Positions 42,417 through 51,032 of a stretch of DNA of 64,000 nucleotides are shown in pieces. The notes under the pieces were generated by a model that was not told where the DNA came from, did not search any database, and saw only the letters and a list, made by a program, of their open reading frames with translations. The stretch's first letter is position 1, and every line of letters begins with the position of its first letter. Position numbers and translations under genes: made by a program. The DNA is from Streptomyces sp. A0642 (lineage in GTDB: Bacteria > Actinomycetota > Actinomycetes > Streptomycetales > Streptomycetaceae), in NCBI RefSeq assembly GCF_004795105.1, contig NZ_SSBL01000017.1, positions 62,001-126,000 of the forward strand. The letters run 5' to 3'.

Positions 42417-43370
42417 TCACACCTTCCGGGCGCCCCGCACCTGGCTGCGTACCGCGCCCATGCTCGCGCCGATGACGAGCGCGATGGCCAGGGCGTCCGT
42501 CGTGGACAGGGCCTGGTCCAGGACGAGGAAGCCGGCCGTGGCCGCGATCGCCGGTTCCAGGCTCATCAGGATCGCGAAGGTGGGCGCGGGCAGCCGGCGC
42601 AGTGCCATGAGTTCGAGGGTGTAGGGGAGGACCGAGCTCAGCAGCGCGACGGCGGCGCCGAGGCCGAGCGTGGACGGGACGAGGAGTTTCGAGCCGGACT
42701 CCATGATGCCGAGCGGCAACGAGAGGACGGCCGCCACCACCATCGCCAGGGCCAGCCCGTCGGCCTGGGGGAAGCGGCGGCCGGTGCGGGCGCTGAAGAC
42801 GATGTACGCCGCCCACATGGCACCGGCGCCGAGGGCGTACGCGGCGCCCACCGGATCGAGCCGGTCGAAGCCGCCGCCGCTCAGCAGCAGCACACCGCCC
42901 AGCGCGAGGCCGGCCCAGACCACGTTGACGAGGCGGCGCGAGGCGAACACCGAGAGGGCGAGCGGGCCCAGCACCTCCAGGGTCACGGCGGCGCCCAGCG
43001 GGATGCGGTCGGCGGCCTGGTAGAAGAGCGTGTTCATGCCGCCCATGGCGAGGCCGAAGGCCACCACCGTGCCCCAGTCCGCGCGGGAGTGGCCGCGCAG
43101 CTTCGGGCGGCAGACGACGAGCAGGACGAGGGCCGCGGCGGCGAGCCGCAGGGTGACGACACCGAGCGCGCCGGCCTTCGGCATCAGCAGCACCGCGACC
43201 GCGGAACCGAACTGCACGGAGAGCCCGCCCGCGACCACCAGGGCGACCGGGGCGAGCGCCGCCCGGCGCCCACCGGCGCGGGCGCCGTCCTGCTCACCGA
43301 GGGCGCTGACCGCCTCGGGGACGGCGACCGCGGCCGCGGCCGGTTCTGCGGAGGTGCCCTGGTCGTTCAC
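42417..43370 (-). CDS. EamA/RhtA-type exporter
   Basis: A 317-residue membrane protein of the drug/metabolite transporter superfamily with ten helices in two EamA repeats. Repeat 1 is about 35-165 (VALVVAGGLSVQFGSAVAVL and NTLFYQAADRIPLGAAVTLE), and repeat 2 is about 175-305 (YALGAGAMWAAYIVFSARTG and MSLEPAIAATAGFLVLDQAL). RhtA-like members export threonine/homoserine or other metabolites. The start is GTG 43370. A direct repeat lies about 70-100 bp upstream. The C-terminal end is basic. Confidence 0.9.
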   Translation of the reverse strand: MNDQGTSAEPAAAAVAVPEAVSALGEQDGARAGGRRAALAPVALVVAGGLSVQFGSAVAVLLMPKAGALGVVTLRLAAAALVLLVVCRPKLRGHSRADWGTVVAFGLAMGGMNTLFYQAADRIPLGAAVTLEVLGPLALSVFASRRLVNVVWAGLALGGVLLLSGGGFDRLDPVGAAYALGAGAMWAAYIVFSARTGRRFPQADGLALAMVVAAVLSLPLGIMESGSKLLVPSTLGLGAAVALLSSVLPYTLELMALRRLPAPTFAILMSLEPAIAATAGFLVLDQALSTTDALAIALVIGASMGAVRSQVRGARKV

Positions 43371-43438
43371 CTGTGGCCTGTCCTTCTGCGTTCACGCGGT
43401 ACGGGTTCGTCGGGATCATCGGGGCGGCGGTCCAGCAG

Positions 43439-43468
43439 ACTGCACTACGAAATCGAAGATACTGCACT
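43439..43468. promoter_or_regulatory. Direct repeat upstream of the EamA exporter
   Basis: ACTGCACT occurs at 43439-43446 and again at 43461-43468, exactly 22 bp apart (two helical turns), with an A/T-rich interior. The spacing suits a dimeric activator or repressor that binds direct repeats (MocR/GntR type). No such regulator gene is adjacent. Confidence 0.4.
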
Positions 43469-43640
43469 CGCTCCGTGCGGCGCACCCCACCACGGTAAAG
43501 CTGCGCAGCCGGCGCGCGGCGAATGGGCCGCGATCCCGCCCACCGCCGCACCCGCCACCGCTTCGGGCCGCCGGTGCGGGCGGCGGCGGACATCGAGCGG
43601 CAGGCAGCGGCGGACTCGGGCTGCCGGTGCACGCACCCGC

Positions 43641-46526
43641 TCAGCGAGCGCGCAGTGGCGTCCGCCCCTCCAGCCCCTCCGCCAGCACCTCCGCCAGGTG
43701 CCTCGCCCGCACGTCCCCCAGCTGGGCGAGCTGCGTCCGGCAGGAGAAGCCGTCCGCCAGGACCACCGCATCCTGGGACGCGCCCCGCACCGCGGGCAGC
43801 AGCTGGTCCTCCGCGCAGGCCGCCGACACCTCCGCGTGGCCGCGCTCGAAGCCGAAGTTGCCCGCCAGGCCGCAGCAGCCGCCCACCAGGTCCCCCTCCA
43901 GTCCGGCACGCTCCCGCAGGCGCCGGTCCGCCGCATCGCCCAGCACCGCGTGCTGGTGGCAGTGGGTCTGGCCGGTGACCGGGCGGTCCAGGCGCGGGGG
44001 CTGCCAGTCGGGGGCGTACTCCTCCAGGTACTCGGCCAGCGTGCGGACGGACGCGGCGAGTCCGGCGGCTCTCGGGTCGTCCGGGAGGAGTTCCGGGAGG
44101 TCCGTCCGGAGCGTCGCCGCACAGCTCGGCTCCAGGACGATCACGGGGCTGCCGGGCACGCCGCCCAGCCGGTCCAGGGTGCGGCGCATCACCCTGCGCG
44201 CCCGGTCCAGCTGCCCGGTCGACACGTACGTGAGGCCGCAGCACAGGCCGCTCCCGGGCGTCAGCGCCGTCCGCCCCGCCGCCTCCAGCACGCGGACCGC
44301 CGCCCGGCCCACCTCGGGTGAGAGATGTTCGGTGAAGGTGTCGGGCCACAGGAGCGCCACCGGGCCGGCGGAGGGGAGGGACGTCCCCCCGCCCTGGCGC
44401 CGCAGCAGCCACCGCGTGAACGTCTCCCGCGCCAGGACCGGGATCCCCCGCTCCGGCGCGATGCCCGCCGCCCGTCTGGCCAGGGCCGCGAGCGGGCGCA
44501 TCCGGGCCAGCGCGTTCAGCGCGCCCGCGAAGGGGGACGCGAGGCGCAGCCACCGCGGCAGCCACCCCAGCGCGTAATGCGCGGCCGGGCGCAGCCGGCC
44601 GCGGTAGTGGTGGTGCAGGAATTCCGCCTTGTACGTGGCCATGTCGACGCCCACCGGACAGTCGCTGCGGCAGCCCTTGCAGGACAGGCACAGGTCGAGC
44701 GCGTCCCGTACCTCCGTCGAGCGCCAGCCGTCCGTGATCACCCCGCCCGCGGTTCCGGCGAGCATCTCGTGGAGCAGCCGTGCCCGGCCGCGGGTGGAGT
44801 GGGCCTCCTCGCCGGTCGCGCGGAAGGAGGGGCACATCACGGACGGGCCGGAGACCGTCTCCGTACGGCACTTGGCGACTCCGACGCACCTGCGCACGGC
44901 GGCGGAGAAGTCGCCGCCGTCGTGCGGGTAGCCGAAGGCGACGTCGACCGGCTTCTTCGGGAGCACCTCGAAGCGGAGGTTCTCGTCGAGGCGGGCCGGG
45001 CGGGCGAGGATGCCCGGGTTCATGCCGCCGTCGGGGTCCCAGAGGTCCTTGAACCGGGCGAAGAGGGAGACGAGTTCGTCCCCGTACATCCGGGGGAGCA
45101 GTTCGGCGCGCGCCTGGCCGTCGCCGTGTTCGCCCGACAGGGAACCGCCGTGGGCGACGACGAGCGAGGCGAGGTCTTCGGAGAAGCGGCGGAACCGGGC
45201 CACGCCGGCGCCGGTCAGCAGGTCGAAGTCGATGCGGACGTGGATGCAGCCGTCGCCGAAGTGCCCGTAGGGCGTGCCGCGCAGGCCGTGCTCGGTGAGC
45301 AGGGCCCGGAAGTCGCGGAGGTAGGGGCCGAGCCGGGCGGGCGGCACGGCGCAGTCCTCCCATCCGGGCCAGGCCTCCGTGCTCCCCCCGGAGACTCCGT
45401 CGTGGGGGGACCCCCAGATCCGGGTGGCGGTGCCGGCCGCGTCCTCCCGGATCCGCCACAGGGCGCGCTGCCCGGCCGGGTCGGTGACGACGGCGGCGTC
45501 CACCGCGTCGGCGGAGGCGGCGCGCACCAGGCGTTCGGCGTGGGCGCGGGCCTCGGCCGGGGTGGCGCCGCCCGTCTCGGCGAAGAGCCAGGCGCCGCCG
45601 CGGGGCAGCCCGGCCGGTTCGCGTACGAGGTCGGCGGCCATGCCCTCGACGGTCAGCGGGCGGTACGGGAGGAGGCCGGGGGCGGCCTCGGCGGCGGCCG
45701 GCTCGTCGGCGTAGCCGAGGACGGCGAGCGCGCGGGCGGCGGGCGCCTCGACGAGCCGGAGCGTCGCCTCCGTCACCACGCCGAGCGTGCCCTCGCTGCC
45801 GCAGAAGGCCCGGGCGGGGTCGGGCCCGTTCTCGGGCAGCAGGGCGTCGAGGGCGTATCCGGAGATGCGGCGCGGGAGGTCGGGGAAGCCGGTGCGCAGG
45901 AGGGCGAGGTTCGAGGCGACCACGTCGCGGATTCCGGCGGGGCCCTCGGCGCCCCGCTCCAGGCGCAGGATGTCGCCGCCGTAGCGGGCGACGGTCAGTG
46001 CGTGCACGTTGTCGGCGGTGGTGCCCCAGGCGACCGAGTGGGAGCCGCAGGAGTTGTTGCCGATCATGCCGCCGATGGTGCAGCGGCTGTGCGTGGAGGG
46101 GTCCGGGCCGAAGGTCAGCCCGTGCGGCGCGGCGGCGGCCCGCAGATCGTCCAGGACGACGCCCGGCTGGACCACGGCGGTACGGGAGGCGGCGTCCAGG
46201 TCCACGACGGTGCGCAGGTGGCGGGTGAGGTCGAGGACGACGCCGGTGCCCGTGGCCTGCCCGGCGATGGACGTCCCGCCGCCGCGCGGCACGACGGGCA
46301 CCCCGTGCGCGCGGCAGACGGCGAGCGTGGCGGCGATGTCGTCGGCGTCGCGCGGGGCGACGACGCCGAGCGGGACCCGCCGGTAGTTGGAGGCGTCCAT
46401 CGTCGTCAGGGCCCGCGCCGTGGCGTCGAACGCGACCTCGCCCCGTACGGAAGCCCGCAATGCGGCGCGCAGTTCACGGGCGAGTGCGGTGGGGGCGGTG
46501 GCGTGCGGGGCGTCGTCGGGTGCCAT
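43641..46526 (-). CDS. FAD-linked oxidase fused to Fe-S ferredoxin/CCG domains (D-lactate dehydrogenase-like)
   Basis: A 961-residue flavo-iron-sulfur enzyme. FAD_binding_4 is about 55-200 (VPVVPRGGGTSIAGQATGTG and CTIGGMIGNNSCGSHSVAWG). FAD-oxidase_C is about 290-530 (HFGDGCIHVRIDF and EHGDGQARAELLPRMYGDEL). A 4Fe-4S pair is about 560-660 (VAKCRTETVSG and LCLSCKGCRSDCPVGVDMAT). CCG cysteine-rich domains at about 765-900 (GSGLCCGLTYVSTGQ and GGCCGLAGNFGFERGHAEVS) resemble GlpC/LldE. It would oxidise a 2-hydroxyacid and pass electrons to quinone. A short insertion at about residue 374-385 (see 45383-45410) is unusual. Confidence 0.9.
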   Translation of the reverse strand: MAPDDAPHATAPTALARELRAALRASVRGEVAFDATARALTTMDASNYRRVPLGVVAPRDADDIAATLAVCRAHGVPVVPRGGGTSIAGQATGTGVVLDLTRHLRTVVDLDAASRTAVVQPGVVLDDLRAAAAPHGLTFGPDPSTHSRCTIGGMIGNNSCGSHSVAWGTTADNVHALTVARYGGDILRLERGAEGPAGIRDVVASNLALLRTGFPDLPRRISGYALDALLPENGPDPARAFCGSEGTLGVVTEATLRLVEAPAARALAVLGYADEPAAAEAAPGLLPYRPLTVEGMAADLVREPAGLPRGGAWLFAETGGATPAEARAHAERLVRAASADAVDAAVVTDPAGQRALWRIREDAAGTATRIWGSPHDGVSGGSTEAWPGWEDCAVPPARLGPYLRDFRALLTEHGLRGTPYGHFGDGCIHVRIDFDLLTGAGVARFRRFSEDLASLVVAHGGSLSGEHGDGQARAELLPRMYGDELVSLFARFKDLWDPDGGMNPGILARPARLDENLRFEVLPKKPVDVAFGYPHDGGDFSAAVRRCVGVAKCRTETVSGPSVMCPSFRATGEEAHSTRGRARLLHEMLAGTAGGVITDGWRSTEVRDALDLCLSCKGCRSDCPVGVDMATYKAEFLHHHYRGRLRPAAHYALGWLPRWLRLASPFAGALNALARMRPLAALARRAAGIAPERGIPVLARETFTRWLLRRQGGGTSLPSAGPVALLWPDTFTEHLSPEVGRAAVRVLEAAGRTALTPGSGLCCGLTYVSTGQLDRARRVMRRTLDRLGGVPGSPVIVLEPSCAATLRTDLPELLPDDPRAAGLAASVRTLAEYLEEYAPDWQPPRLDRPVTGQTHCHQHAVLGDAADRRLRERAGLEGDLVGGCCGLAGNFGFERGHAEVSAACAEDQLLPAVRGASQDAVVLADGFSCRTQLAQLGDVRARHLAEVLAEGLEGRTPLRAR
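45383..45410. repeat. Palindromic insertion inside the FAD/Fe-S oxidase gene
   Basis: TCCCCCC (45383-45389) and GGGGGGA (45404-45410) enclose an inner CGGAG-A-CTCCG hairpin. In the reading frame it yields about GSPHDGVSGGS between conserved segments ATRIW and EAWPGWEDCAVPP. As I recall homologues, these segments are nearly adjacent. It looks like a small mobile palindrome that kept the frame. Confidence 0.5.
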
Positions 46527-46858
46527 CCGGCCAGCATGCCCCCGGACCGGCCGCCTCGCCCGGCGGACCTGACCGGGGGGTCCGGACAGTTGCGCCGATG
46601 TGTGCGGATGAACGCCGATTGAACGTCAGTCGACCGGAACTGCCCGGGCTGAACACACAAATGAAACAGAGAACACCACAAGTTCTTCCCAAATAGATCG
46701 TCAATTCTCATATAGTGACCCAGACTTGTCTGGGAATCTTCTGTTCCAGTTGTCGCATTTGATCACCACTCGTACGTCCCACCCCCGTCATACGACCGCA
46801 CGCCCCGCTCCGACCGTCCTCCGCCCCTCTCCGTTCGCCCGCCTCCCAAGGACTCCGC
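46527..46858 (+). promoter_or_regulatory. Promoter region of the conservon
   Basis: This 332-bp gap is clearly AT-richer than its surroundings at 46640-46760. TATAGT (46711-46716) is a good -10 box; no perfect -35 lies 17 bp upstream. Directly after it CCCAGAC-TT-GTCTGGG (46719-46734) is a perfect 16-bp palindrome that would cover the transcription start. AGAAC-n7-GTTCT (46670-46686) is a second inverted repeat. If the start is near 46723, the leader is about 135 nt. Confidence 0.55.
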
Positions 46859-48352
46859 TTGCGCCCCTCAACCCGGCCGACCGCACTGGCCCTGCTGGTC
46901 ACCGTGGCCCTCACCGGATCCCTGTGCCTGTGGGCGACCGCCGTCGCTCCCGACTCGGCCAGGACGGCAGTGGCCTGGGGGTCGAGCGCCGCAGCGCTGC
47001 TGCTCTCCGCCGCCGTCGCCACCGCCGTCCACGCCCGCATCACCGCGCGCCGGCTGCGCGAACTGCTCGCCGCCGAGACCGGCCGGTTCACCGCGGAGAC
47101 CTCGCGGATGGTGTCGGCGTCCGCCGCCGACGCCCAGCGGTTCACCGCCGAGACCGCCCGCATCAAGGCCGCGGCGGCCGCCGAGACGGCCCGCGTCGCC
47201 CAGGAGGCCGCGGCCACCGCCGAGCGGCTCACCGCCGACAACGCGCGCCTCAAGGCCCGCGCCGCCCGCAGTGACACCGAACGCTCCGCCGCCGTCGCCG
47301 CCTGCGCCAACGCCGCGGGCCGGATGCAGGCGCTGGCCACCAGCATGCTCGCCGACCTGCGCGACATGGAGCACCGGCACTCCGCCGAGGACGTCCTCGG
47401 CGACCTGCTGCACCTCGACCACCGCACCGCCCAGGCGGGCCGGCTGGCCGACTCCATCGCCGTGCTGACCGGCGCCCGCTCCGGACGGCGCTGGGCGAAG
47501 CCGATCGTGATGGAGTCCATCCTGCGCGGCGCGATGGGCCGGATCAGCGGATACCAGCGGATCCGGCTCCACTCGACCAGCGACGTCGCCATCGCCGGCC
47601 ACGCCGCCGAGGGCGTCATGCACGCCCTGGCCGAACTCCTCGACAACGCCGCGAACTTCTCGCCGCCCACGGCCGAGGTCCATGTGTACGTGGAAGAGGT
47701 GCCGGCCGGCATCGTGCTGACCGTCGAGGACAGCGGACTCGTCATGAGCGACGTGCAGCTGCGCCGCGCGGAGCGCGCCGTCTCCGCGACCGACCAGGAC
47801 CTGACCGGCCTGTCCGGCACCCGCCTCGGCCTCGCCGTCGTCGGACGCCTCGCCCGCAAGCACGGTCTGACCGTCTCGTTCCGGCCCTCCGCGCGCGGCG
47901 GCACGGGCGCGCTGATGATGCTCCCCCATGAGATCATCACCCGCGCCCCGGTATCGGCCCCCGAGCCCGCCGCCGCGCCTGCCGTGCCCGCCCCGCGCGA
48001 GCCCGAACCGGTCCACACCTCCGGCTCCGACCGCCCCGGCGACGCGCCCGCCCCCACCGCCCTGCGCACCCAGGAGCCCCTGCGCTCCGACTCCGGCTCG
48101 GAGACCACCGGCGGCCTCCCCCGGTTCGGCGAGAGCGGCCTGCCCAAGCGCTCGCGCGGCCGCACCCTGGCCGCCGCCGAATCCCGCGCCCGGGCGGCCG
48201 TCGACTCCGACGCGTCGTCGGAGCCCGGAACGACGGACGGGACCGCCCCCCGGCCCCGTGCCGCCGATGCCAGAACCCAGGCAGCGCGCTTCAGCAGCTT
48301 CCGCCAGGCCGTACGCCCCACCTCCCCGCACCCGGAAGGCAACACCCGATGA
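46859..48352 (+). CDS. cvnA: Conservon histidine-kinase-like membrane protein CvnA
   Basis: A 497-residue protein. Two N-terminal helices (about 7-30 and 37-58) are followed by an Ala-rich coiled coil (about 65-155, AETARIKAAAAAETARVAQE). The HATPase domain is about 205-350: ALAELLDNAANFSPPTAEVH is the N-box, TVEDSGLVMS the G1 box, and LTGLSGTRLGLAVVGRLARK the G2 box. The C-terminal 140 residues are Pro/Ser-rich. The phospho-acceptor His motif is not evident. TTG 46859 follows AAGGA. With CvnB-D it forms a membrane complex like a eukaryotic G-protein-coupled system. It overlaps cvnB by 4 bp. Confidence 0.93.
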   Translation: MRPSTRPTALALLVTVALTGSLCLWATAVAPDSARTAVAWGSSAAALLLSAAVATAVHARITARRLRELLAAETGRFTAETSRMVSASAADAQRFTAETARIKAAAAAETARVAQEAAATAERLTADNARLKARAARSDTERSAAVAACANAAGRMQALATSMLADLRDMEHRHSAEDVLGDLLHLDHRTAQAGRLADSIAVLTGARSGRRWAKPIVMESILRGAMGRISGYQRIRLHSTSDVAIAGHAAEGVMHALAELLDNAANFSPPTAEVHVYVEEVPAGIVLTVEDSGLVMSDVQLRRAERAVSATDQDLTGLSGTRLGLAVVGRLARKHGLTVSFRPSARGGTGALMMLPHEIITRAPVSAPEPAAAPAVPAPREPEPVHTSGSDRPGDAPAPTALRTQEPLRSDSGSETTGGLPRFGESGLPKRSRGRTLAAAESRARAAVDSDASSEPGTTDGTAPRPRAADARTQAARFSSFRQAVRPTSPHPEGNTR

Positions 48353-48777
48353 CCGCGACCACCGACGAGAAGCTCAACTGGCTGCTGGAGGGGCTCCTCG
48401 AGCGCACCCCCGGCGCCCGTCACGCCCTCGTGCTGTCCAGGGACGGCCTCAAGCTGTGCCGTACCCCCGAGCTCTCCGTCGACCAGGCGGACCAGCTGGC
48501 CGCGATCTCGGCCGGAATCCAGAGCCTCTCGCACGGCGCGTCCGTCGAGTTCGGTGACGGCACCGGCGGCGTGCGCTCGGCGATGGCCGAGTTCTACGGC
48601 GGCGTGCTGTTCATCGTGGAGGCGGGGGCGGGCGCCCACCTCGCGGTCGTCGCCTCCGAGGACGCCGACGTCGGCCTCGTCGGCCACAACATGAGCGAGC
48701 TCGTCGAACAGCTCGGCGAGCACCTCGTCGCCCCGCCCCGCGAGCCCGCCGAGGCCGCCGAAACCGCGGCCGTATGA
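48349..48777 (+). CDS. cvnB: Roadblock/LC7-domain protein CvnB
   Basis: A 142-residue roadblock/LC7 protein: KLNWLLEGLLERTPGARHAL (about 8-27), VLSRDGLKLCRTPELSVDQA and GVLFIVEAGAGAHLAVVASE (about 84-103). In bacteria such proteins (MglB-like) act as GTPase-activating or scaffold partners of the adjacent small GTPase, here CvnD. ATGA overlaps at both ends fix the start at 48349. A short acidic/Ala tail follows the domain. Confidence 0.95.
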   Translation: MTATTDEKLNWLLEGLLERTPGARHALVLSRDGLKLCRTPELSVDQADQLAAISAGIQSLSHGASVEFGDGTGGVRSAMAEFYGGVLFIVEAGAGAHLAVVASEDADVGLVGHNMSELVEQLGEHLVAPPREPAEAAETAAV

Positions 48778-49139
48778 CCCCGCGCCCCCGCCCCGGCCGG
48801 GACGACGACCCGGACCGGCTGTACACCCTCACCGGTGGCCGCAGCCGGTCCGATTCGGCCGCCTTCGACCTGGTGACCCTGGTCGTCTCCGAATGCGAGC
48901 CGTCCCCCGGCATGCAGTCGGAGCACGTCACGATCCTGCGGATGTGCGAACGGCCCACCGCCGTCGTCGAACTCGCCGCCGGACTGAACCTGCCCGTCAG
49001 CATCGTGCGCATCCTGCTGTGCGATCTGCTCGACACCGGCCGGATCAGCGCCCGCCACCCCCGTACCGCCCGTGTCGCGGACCGGCTCCCCGACCCCGAC
49101 ATCCTGGAACAGGTGCTCGTTGGACTCCGCAACCTCTGA
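48774..49139 (+). CDS. cvnC: DUF742 protein CvnC
   Basis: A 121-residue DUF742 protein. RLYTLTGGRSRSDSAAFDLV (about 15-34) is the conserved entry motif of the family. RMCERPTAVVELAAGLNLPV, then SIVRILLCDLLDTGRISA (about 57-94), resembles a winged helix. Its biochemical role is unknown; CvnC is reported to interact with the other conservon products. Its start overlaps the cvnB stop (ATGA), and its end overlaps cvnD by 20 bp. Confidence 0.94.
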   Translation: MTPRPRPGRDDDPDRLYTLTGGRSRSDSAAFDLVTLVVSECEPSPGMQSEHVTILRMCERPTAVVELAAGLNLPVSIVRILLCDLLDTGRISARHPRTARVADRLPDPDILEQVLVGLRNL

Positions 49140-49770
49140 CCGTGCCGCCCTGCAGGCCACGGCCGACAACGGACTGAAAATAGTCGTCGTCGGTGGCTTC
49201 GGGGTCGGCAAGACCACCATGGTCCGATCCGTGAGCGAGATCCGTCCGCTCAACACGGAGGAGACGATGACCCGCGCGGGCGAGGCCGTCGACCACCTCG
49301 ACGGGGTGCAGTCGAAGACGTCCACCACGGTCGCCTTCGACTTCGGCCGGATCACGCTCGACGCACGCTCGGTGCTCTACCTCTTCGGCGCACCCGGCCA
49401 GGAACGCTTCTGGTACCTCTGGGACCGGCTGTTCTCCGGCACCCTCGGCGCGGTCGTCCTCGTCGACACCCGCCGCCTCGCCGACTCCTGGTACGCCATC
49501 GACCGGCTGGAGCACCACGGCACCCCGTTCATCGTGGCGTGCAACGACTTCGGCGGCCCGCTCCACACCGAGCAGCAGATCCGTGAGGCGCTCGCCCTCT
49601 CGGACGACGTCCCGCTCGTGGAGTGCGACGCCCGCGACCGGTCGTCCAGCAAGTACGTCCTGATCACGCTCGTGGAGCACCTCTACGCCCTCTCGCGGCG
49701 CACCGCACCCGCCCTCGCCGCCGCCCGTCCGGAAACCGCTCCGGAGAAGACCCCGGAGCCCACCCCGTGA
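49120..49770 (+). CDS. cvnD: Conservon small GTPase CvnD
   Basis: A 216-residue Ras-like/MglA-type GTPase. VVVGGFGVGKTTMV (about 19-32) is the P-loop, TEETMTRAGE the switch I region and LYLFGAPGQERFW (about 85-97) the switch II/G3 segment with Gln. IVACNDFGG takes the place of the NKxD motif: the Lys is missing, which is typical for this family. TTG 49120 (LDSATSDRAALQATADNGLK) is chosen because it keeps tight overlap with cvnC. GTP-bound CvnD is thought to signal to downstream effectors. Confidence 0.93.
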   Translation: MDSATSDRAALQATADNGLKIVVVGGFGVGKTTMVRSVSEIRPLNTEETMTRAGEAVDHLDGVQSKTSTTVAFDFGRITLDARSVLYLFGAPGQERFWYLWDRLFSGTLGAVVLVDTRRLADSWYAIDRLEHHGTPFIVACNDFGGPLHTEQQIREALALSDDVPLVECDARDRSSSKYVLITLVEHLYALSRRTAPALAAARPETAPEKTPEPTP

Positions 49771-51032
49771 CCCAGCCCCCCGAACCGCCCCCGGGCTGCC
49801 CCGCGCATGGCCGCGTGCCCCTGTCCGGGCCCCGGTTCCAGAGCGAACCCACCCAGCTGTACCGGGAGATGCGCCGCGACCACGGCGCCGTCGCACCCGT
49901 CGTCCTGGACGGCGACGTCCCCGCCTGGCTGATCCTCGGCTACCGCGAACTGCACCAGGTCACCAGCGACCCCGTGCTGTTCAGCCGCGACTCCGACCTC
50001 TGGAACCAGTGGGAGCACATCCCCGGCGACTGGCCGCTGCTCCCGATGATCGGCCGCAAGCAGCCGTCGATCCTCTACACGGTCGGCCCCCGGCACGTCG
50101 AGCGCGCCCGGATGATCAGCAACGCCCTGGAGGCGGTCGACCCGTTCGCCCTCAAGCGGTACGCGGAGGAGTTCGCCGACGAACTCATCGACCGGTTCTG
50201 CTCCAAGGGCTCGACCGACATCATCGCCGAGTACGCGATGCTGCTCCCCGCCCGCGTCCTGGCCAGGATCTACGGCGTCAGCGACGAGACCGGCGACGCG
50301 CTCGTCGGCTCGATCAACGACATGATCGACGGCCGGGAACGCGCCCTGGCCGGCCAGCAGCACCTCGCCACCACGATGTTCCAGCTGCTGGCCGACAAGC
50401 ACGCCGCACCCGGCGACGACGTCGCCACCCGGATGCTGGCCGACCCCGGCGGCTTCACGGACGAGGAGATCGCCCAGGACCTCATGGTCATGATGGCCGC
50501 CGGCCACCAGCCCACCGCGGACTGGATGGGCAACTCCCTGCGGCTCATGCTCACCGACGACCGCTTCGCCGCCTCCCTCTCCGGCGGCCGGCACAGCGTC
50601 GCCGAAGCCATGAACGAAGTCCTGTGGGAGGACACCCCGACGCAGAACGTCGCCGGCCGCTGGGCCTCGCGCGACACCCACCTCGGGGGCCGGCACATCC
50701 AGGCCGGCGACCTGCTGCTCCTCGGCATCGCGGCCGCCAACGCCGACCCGCAGGTCCGCACCGACGGCTCCGCCCTGACCGGCGGCAACAACGCCTTCCT
50801 CTCCTTCGGCCACGGCGAGCACCGCTGCCCGTTCCCCGCCCAGGAGACCGCCGAGGTCATCGCCCGTACCGGCATCGAGGTCCTGCTGGACCGCCTCCCG
50901 GACATCGACCTCGACGTCCCCGCCGAGCAGCTCACCCGCCGCCCCTCCCCCTGGCTGCGGGGCCTGACGGACCTGCCCGTCGCCTTCACGCCCACACCCG
51001 CCACAGGACCCGCCGCCGGAGGCCAGATATGA
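49767..51032 (+). CDS. Cytochrome P450 without the ExxR motif (CYP157-like)
   Basis: A 421-residue P450. The I-helix segment is MVMMAAGHQPTADWMGNSLR (about 242-261). In the K-helix the sequence is EAMNEVLWEDTPTQNVAGRW (about 281-300): ExxR is replaced by EVLW, so Arg is absent. FLSFGHGEHRCPFPAQETAE (about 346-365) carries the haem-ligand Cys. P450 family CYP157 of Streptomyces is known to lack ExxR and to sit in conservons. GTG 49767 overlaps the cvnD stop. A catalytic or structural partner role with the next P450 is plausible. Confidence 0.92.
   Translation: MTQPPEPPPGCPAHGRVPLSGPRFQSEPTQLYREMRRDHGAVAPVVLDGDVPAWLILGYRELHQVTSDPVLFSRDSDLWNQWEHIPGDWPLLPMIGRKQPSILYTVGPRHVERARMISNALEAVDPFALKRYAEEFADELIDRFCSKGSTDIIAEYAMLLPARVLARIYGVSDETGDALVGSINDMIDGRERALAGQQHLATTMFQLLADKHAAPGDDVATRMLADPGGFTDEEIAQDLMVMMAAGHQPTADWMGNSLRLMLTDDRFAASLSGGRHSVAEAMNEVLWEDTPTQNVAGRWASRDTHLGGRHIQAGDLLLLGIAAANADPQVRTDGSALTGGNNAFLSFGHGEHRCPFPAQETAEVIARTGIEVLLDRLPDIDLDVPAEQLTRRPSPWLRGLTDLPVAFTPTPATGPAAGGQI

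Noticed and set aside
44325..46622. A 765-codon open frame on the plus strand
   Set aside because: It is antisense to the FAD/Fe-S oxidase, whose motifs are unmistakable; the long frame is a by-product of high GC.
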